Program-made: the position numbers and the translations under genes
Source: Sandaracinobacteroides sp041909755
Lineage (GTDB): Bacteria; Pseudomonadota; Alphaproteobacteria; Sphingomonadales; Sphingomonadaceae
Assembly: GCF_041909755.1 (NCBI RefSeq)
Contig: NZ_JAYRCW010000037.1
Span: 1 to 24,063 of the forward strand
DNA: 24,063 nucleotides
Direction of reading: 5' to 3'
Shown here: piece by piece, positions 23,540 to 24,063 of the stretch
Position numbering within the stretch: the stretch's first letter is position 1
Layout: every line of letters begins with the position of its first letter
The notes under the pieces: generated by a model
The model's input: only the letters and a program-made list of their open reading frames with translations
What the model was told of the DNA's origin: nothing
The model's database searches: none

Positions 23540-24063
23540 CGCCGAAACAGGGAAGGCGTCCTCTGACGCCGAAACAGGGAAGGCGTCCTCTGACGCCGAA
23601 ACCGGAAAGGCGTCCTCCGACGCCGAATCAGAAATGGCGCCCTCCGGCGCCGGGCCTCGCATGGCCTCCTCGTCCGCACGGGGCAGCCTGTTCACCATCC
23701 CCGCGCATCGCCCTTTCGCGGATGATCTCGCCGCCGGGCTTCTCGCCCGCTATCCCGATCCGCTCGAACTCGCGCGGGTGCTGCTGCTGCTGCCCACGCG
23801 CCGCTCGATCCGCGCCCTGACCGAGGCGTTCGTCCGCGAAAGCGAAGGCCAGGCGCTGCTCCTGCCCCGCATGGTCCCCGCCGGAGACATGGACCCGGAC
23901 GAGGTCGAGGGCTGGGAAGCCGGGCCGATGCTTGCCGGGCTGGATGGCCCCGGCGAGGCCCACCCGCCCATCGCCCCCGAAGCCCGGCGCGTCGCGCTGG
24001 CAAAGCTGCTCGCGGCCTCCCGTCCCGCCCCCGAAGCTCTCGCGCTGGCGGGCCAGCTTGCCG
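23526..24063 (+). CDS. addB: Double-strand break repair protein AddB, N-terminal part
   Basis: The frame runs off the right edge; 179 codons are visible from TTG 23526. From codon 46 it reads MASSSARGSLFTIPAHRPFADDLAAGL and LARVLLLLPTRRSIRALTEAFVRES, typical of the start of alphaproteobacterial AddB, which pairs with AddA in a helicase-nuclease that processes DNA breaks. Codons 2-46 are a hydrophilic nine-residue repeat (ASSDAETGK three times, then three degenerate copies). Start choice is open: TTG 23526 has a ribosome-binding site and overlaps murU by 14 nt, while ATG 23634 or 23661 would leave the repeat as spacer. The iron-sulfur nuclease end is outside the window. Confidence 0.82.
   Translation, partial: MASSDAETGKASSDAETGKASSDAETGKASSDAESEMAPSGAGPRMASSSARGSLFTIPAHRPFADDLAAGLLARYPDPLELARVLLLLPTRRSIRALTEAFVRESEGQALLLPRMVPAGDMDPDEVEGWEAGPMLAGLDGPGEAHPPIAPEARRVALAKLLAASRPAPEALALAGQLA
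23528..23651 (+). repeat. Five 27-bp direct repeats, each with a 6-bp-stem hairpin
   Basis: Copies begin at 23528, 23555, 23582, 23609 and 23636. Copies 1-3 carry GGCGTC-CTCT-GACGCC, copy 4 GGCGTC-CTCC-GACGCC, and copy 5 GGCGCC-CTCC-GGCGCC, so both arms changed together in copy 5. Spacers are 11 nt: GAAACAGGGAA twice, then GAAACCGGAAA and GAATCAGAAAT. A sixth, hairpin-less peptide copy follows (MASSSARGS). The murU stop TGA lies across the loop and right arm of copy 1, and the same TGA recurs in frame in copies 2 and 3. Confidence 0.9.

Noticed and set aside
23528..23651. CRISPR array
   Set aside because: The 11-nt spacers are nearly identical and far too short, and no cas gene is visible. 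It is a simple tandem repeat with hairpins.
22724..23698. A 324-codon minus-strand frame with SASEDAFPV repeats
   Set aside because: It is antisense to murU and the repeat array; the repeat is open in several frames because 27 is divisible by three. No family resemblance or start signal.

Overview
The window is a high-GC chromosomal segment that looks like a member of the Sphingomonadales (Alphaproteobacteria). The main clues are two secreted proteins ending in the PEPxxWA variant of the PEP-CTERM sorting signal (PEPASW and PEPATW, then a hydrophobic stretch and an Arg cluster), a very long Gly-rich autotransporter, and the gene order tsaE - (DUF4239) - amgK - murU - addB. Species cannot be named from sequence alone. 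A run of 10 Ns (12798-12807) shows this is scaffolded draft sequence.

Layout. 1-6434 (+): the 3' part of a giant autotransporter with at least 15 AQS(V/I)GGGGG-type repeats, a beta-helix ladder and an outer-membrane barrel, followed 34 nt later by a small PEP-CTERM protein. 6381-7118 (-): a decayed tyrosine-integrase gene with a nonsense codon at codon 12 and no catalytic half, just downstream of a tRNA with CAU anticodon (7211-7287, -). This is the scar of an integrated element. 7333-10836 (-): a four-gene, translationally coupled Mla-type lipid transport operon (STAS-permease, ATPase, MCE protein, auxiliary lipoprotein). 10908-12070 (+): a secreted thermonuclease and a HAD-IB phosphatase, divergent from the Mla operon. 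11997-13589 (-): msrQ and msrP, periplasmic methionine sulfoxide repair; msrP is split only by the assembly gap. 13685-14887 (-): a class I aspartate aminotransferase. 15109-15684 (+): a second PEP-CTERM protein. 15676-17424 (-): a fused PabB-PabC for p-aminobenzoate synthesis. 17556-18395 (+): an MscS-type channel. 18404-19042 (-): a GAP/LysE-like membrane protein. 19173-24063 (+): ahcY, tsaE, a DUF4239 membrane protein, amgK, murU and the 5' part of addB, most of them overlapping or nearly so.

Together these are mostly housekeeping envelope functions: lipid asymmetry, periplasmic protein repair, osmotic release, and peptidoglycan amino-sugar recycling by AmgK and MurU. Alongside them are metabolic genes (folate precursor, aspartate, S-adenosylhomocysteine turnover), tRNA modification and DNA break repair.

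The least ordinary structure is the murU/addB junction. Five 27-bp direct repeats there each carry a 6-bp-stem hairpin, the fifth with a symmetric pair of substitutions that keeps the stem paired, and all are in frame with addB. A hairpin spanning both stop codons of a convergent gene pair (18389-18410), the integrase scar at the tRNA and the msrP gap are also worth checking. I did not find a clearly new multi-gene defence or biosynthetic system.
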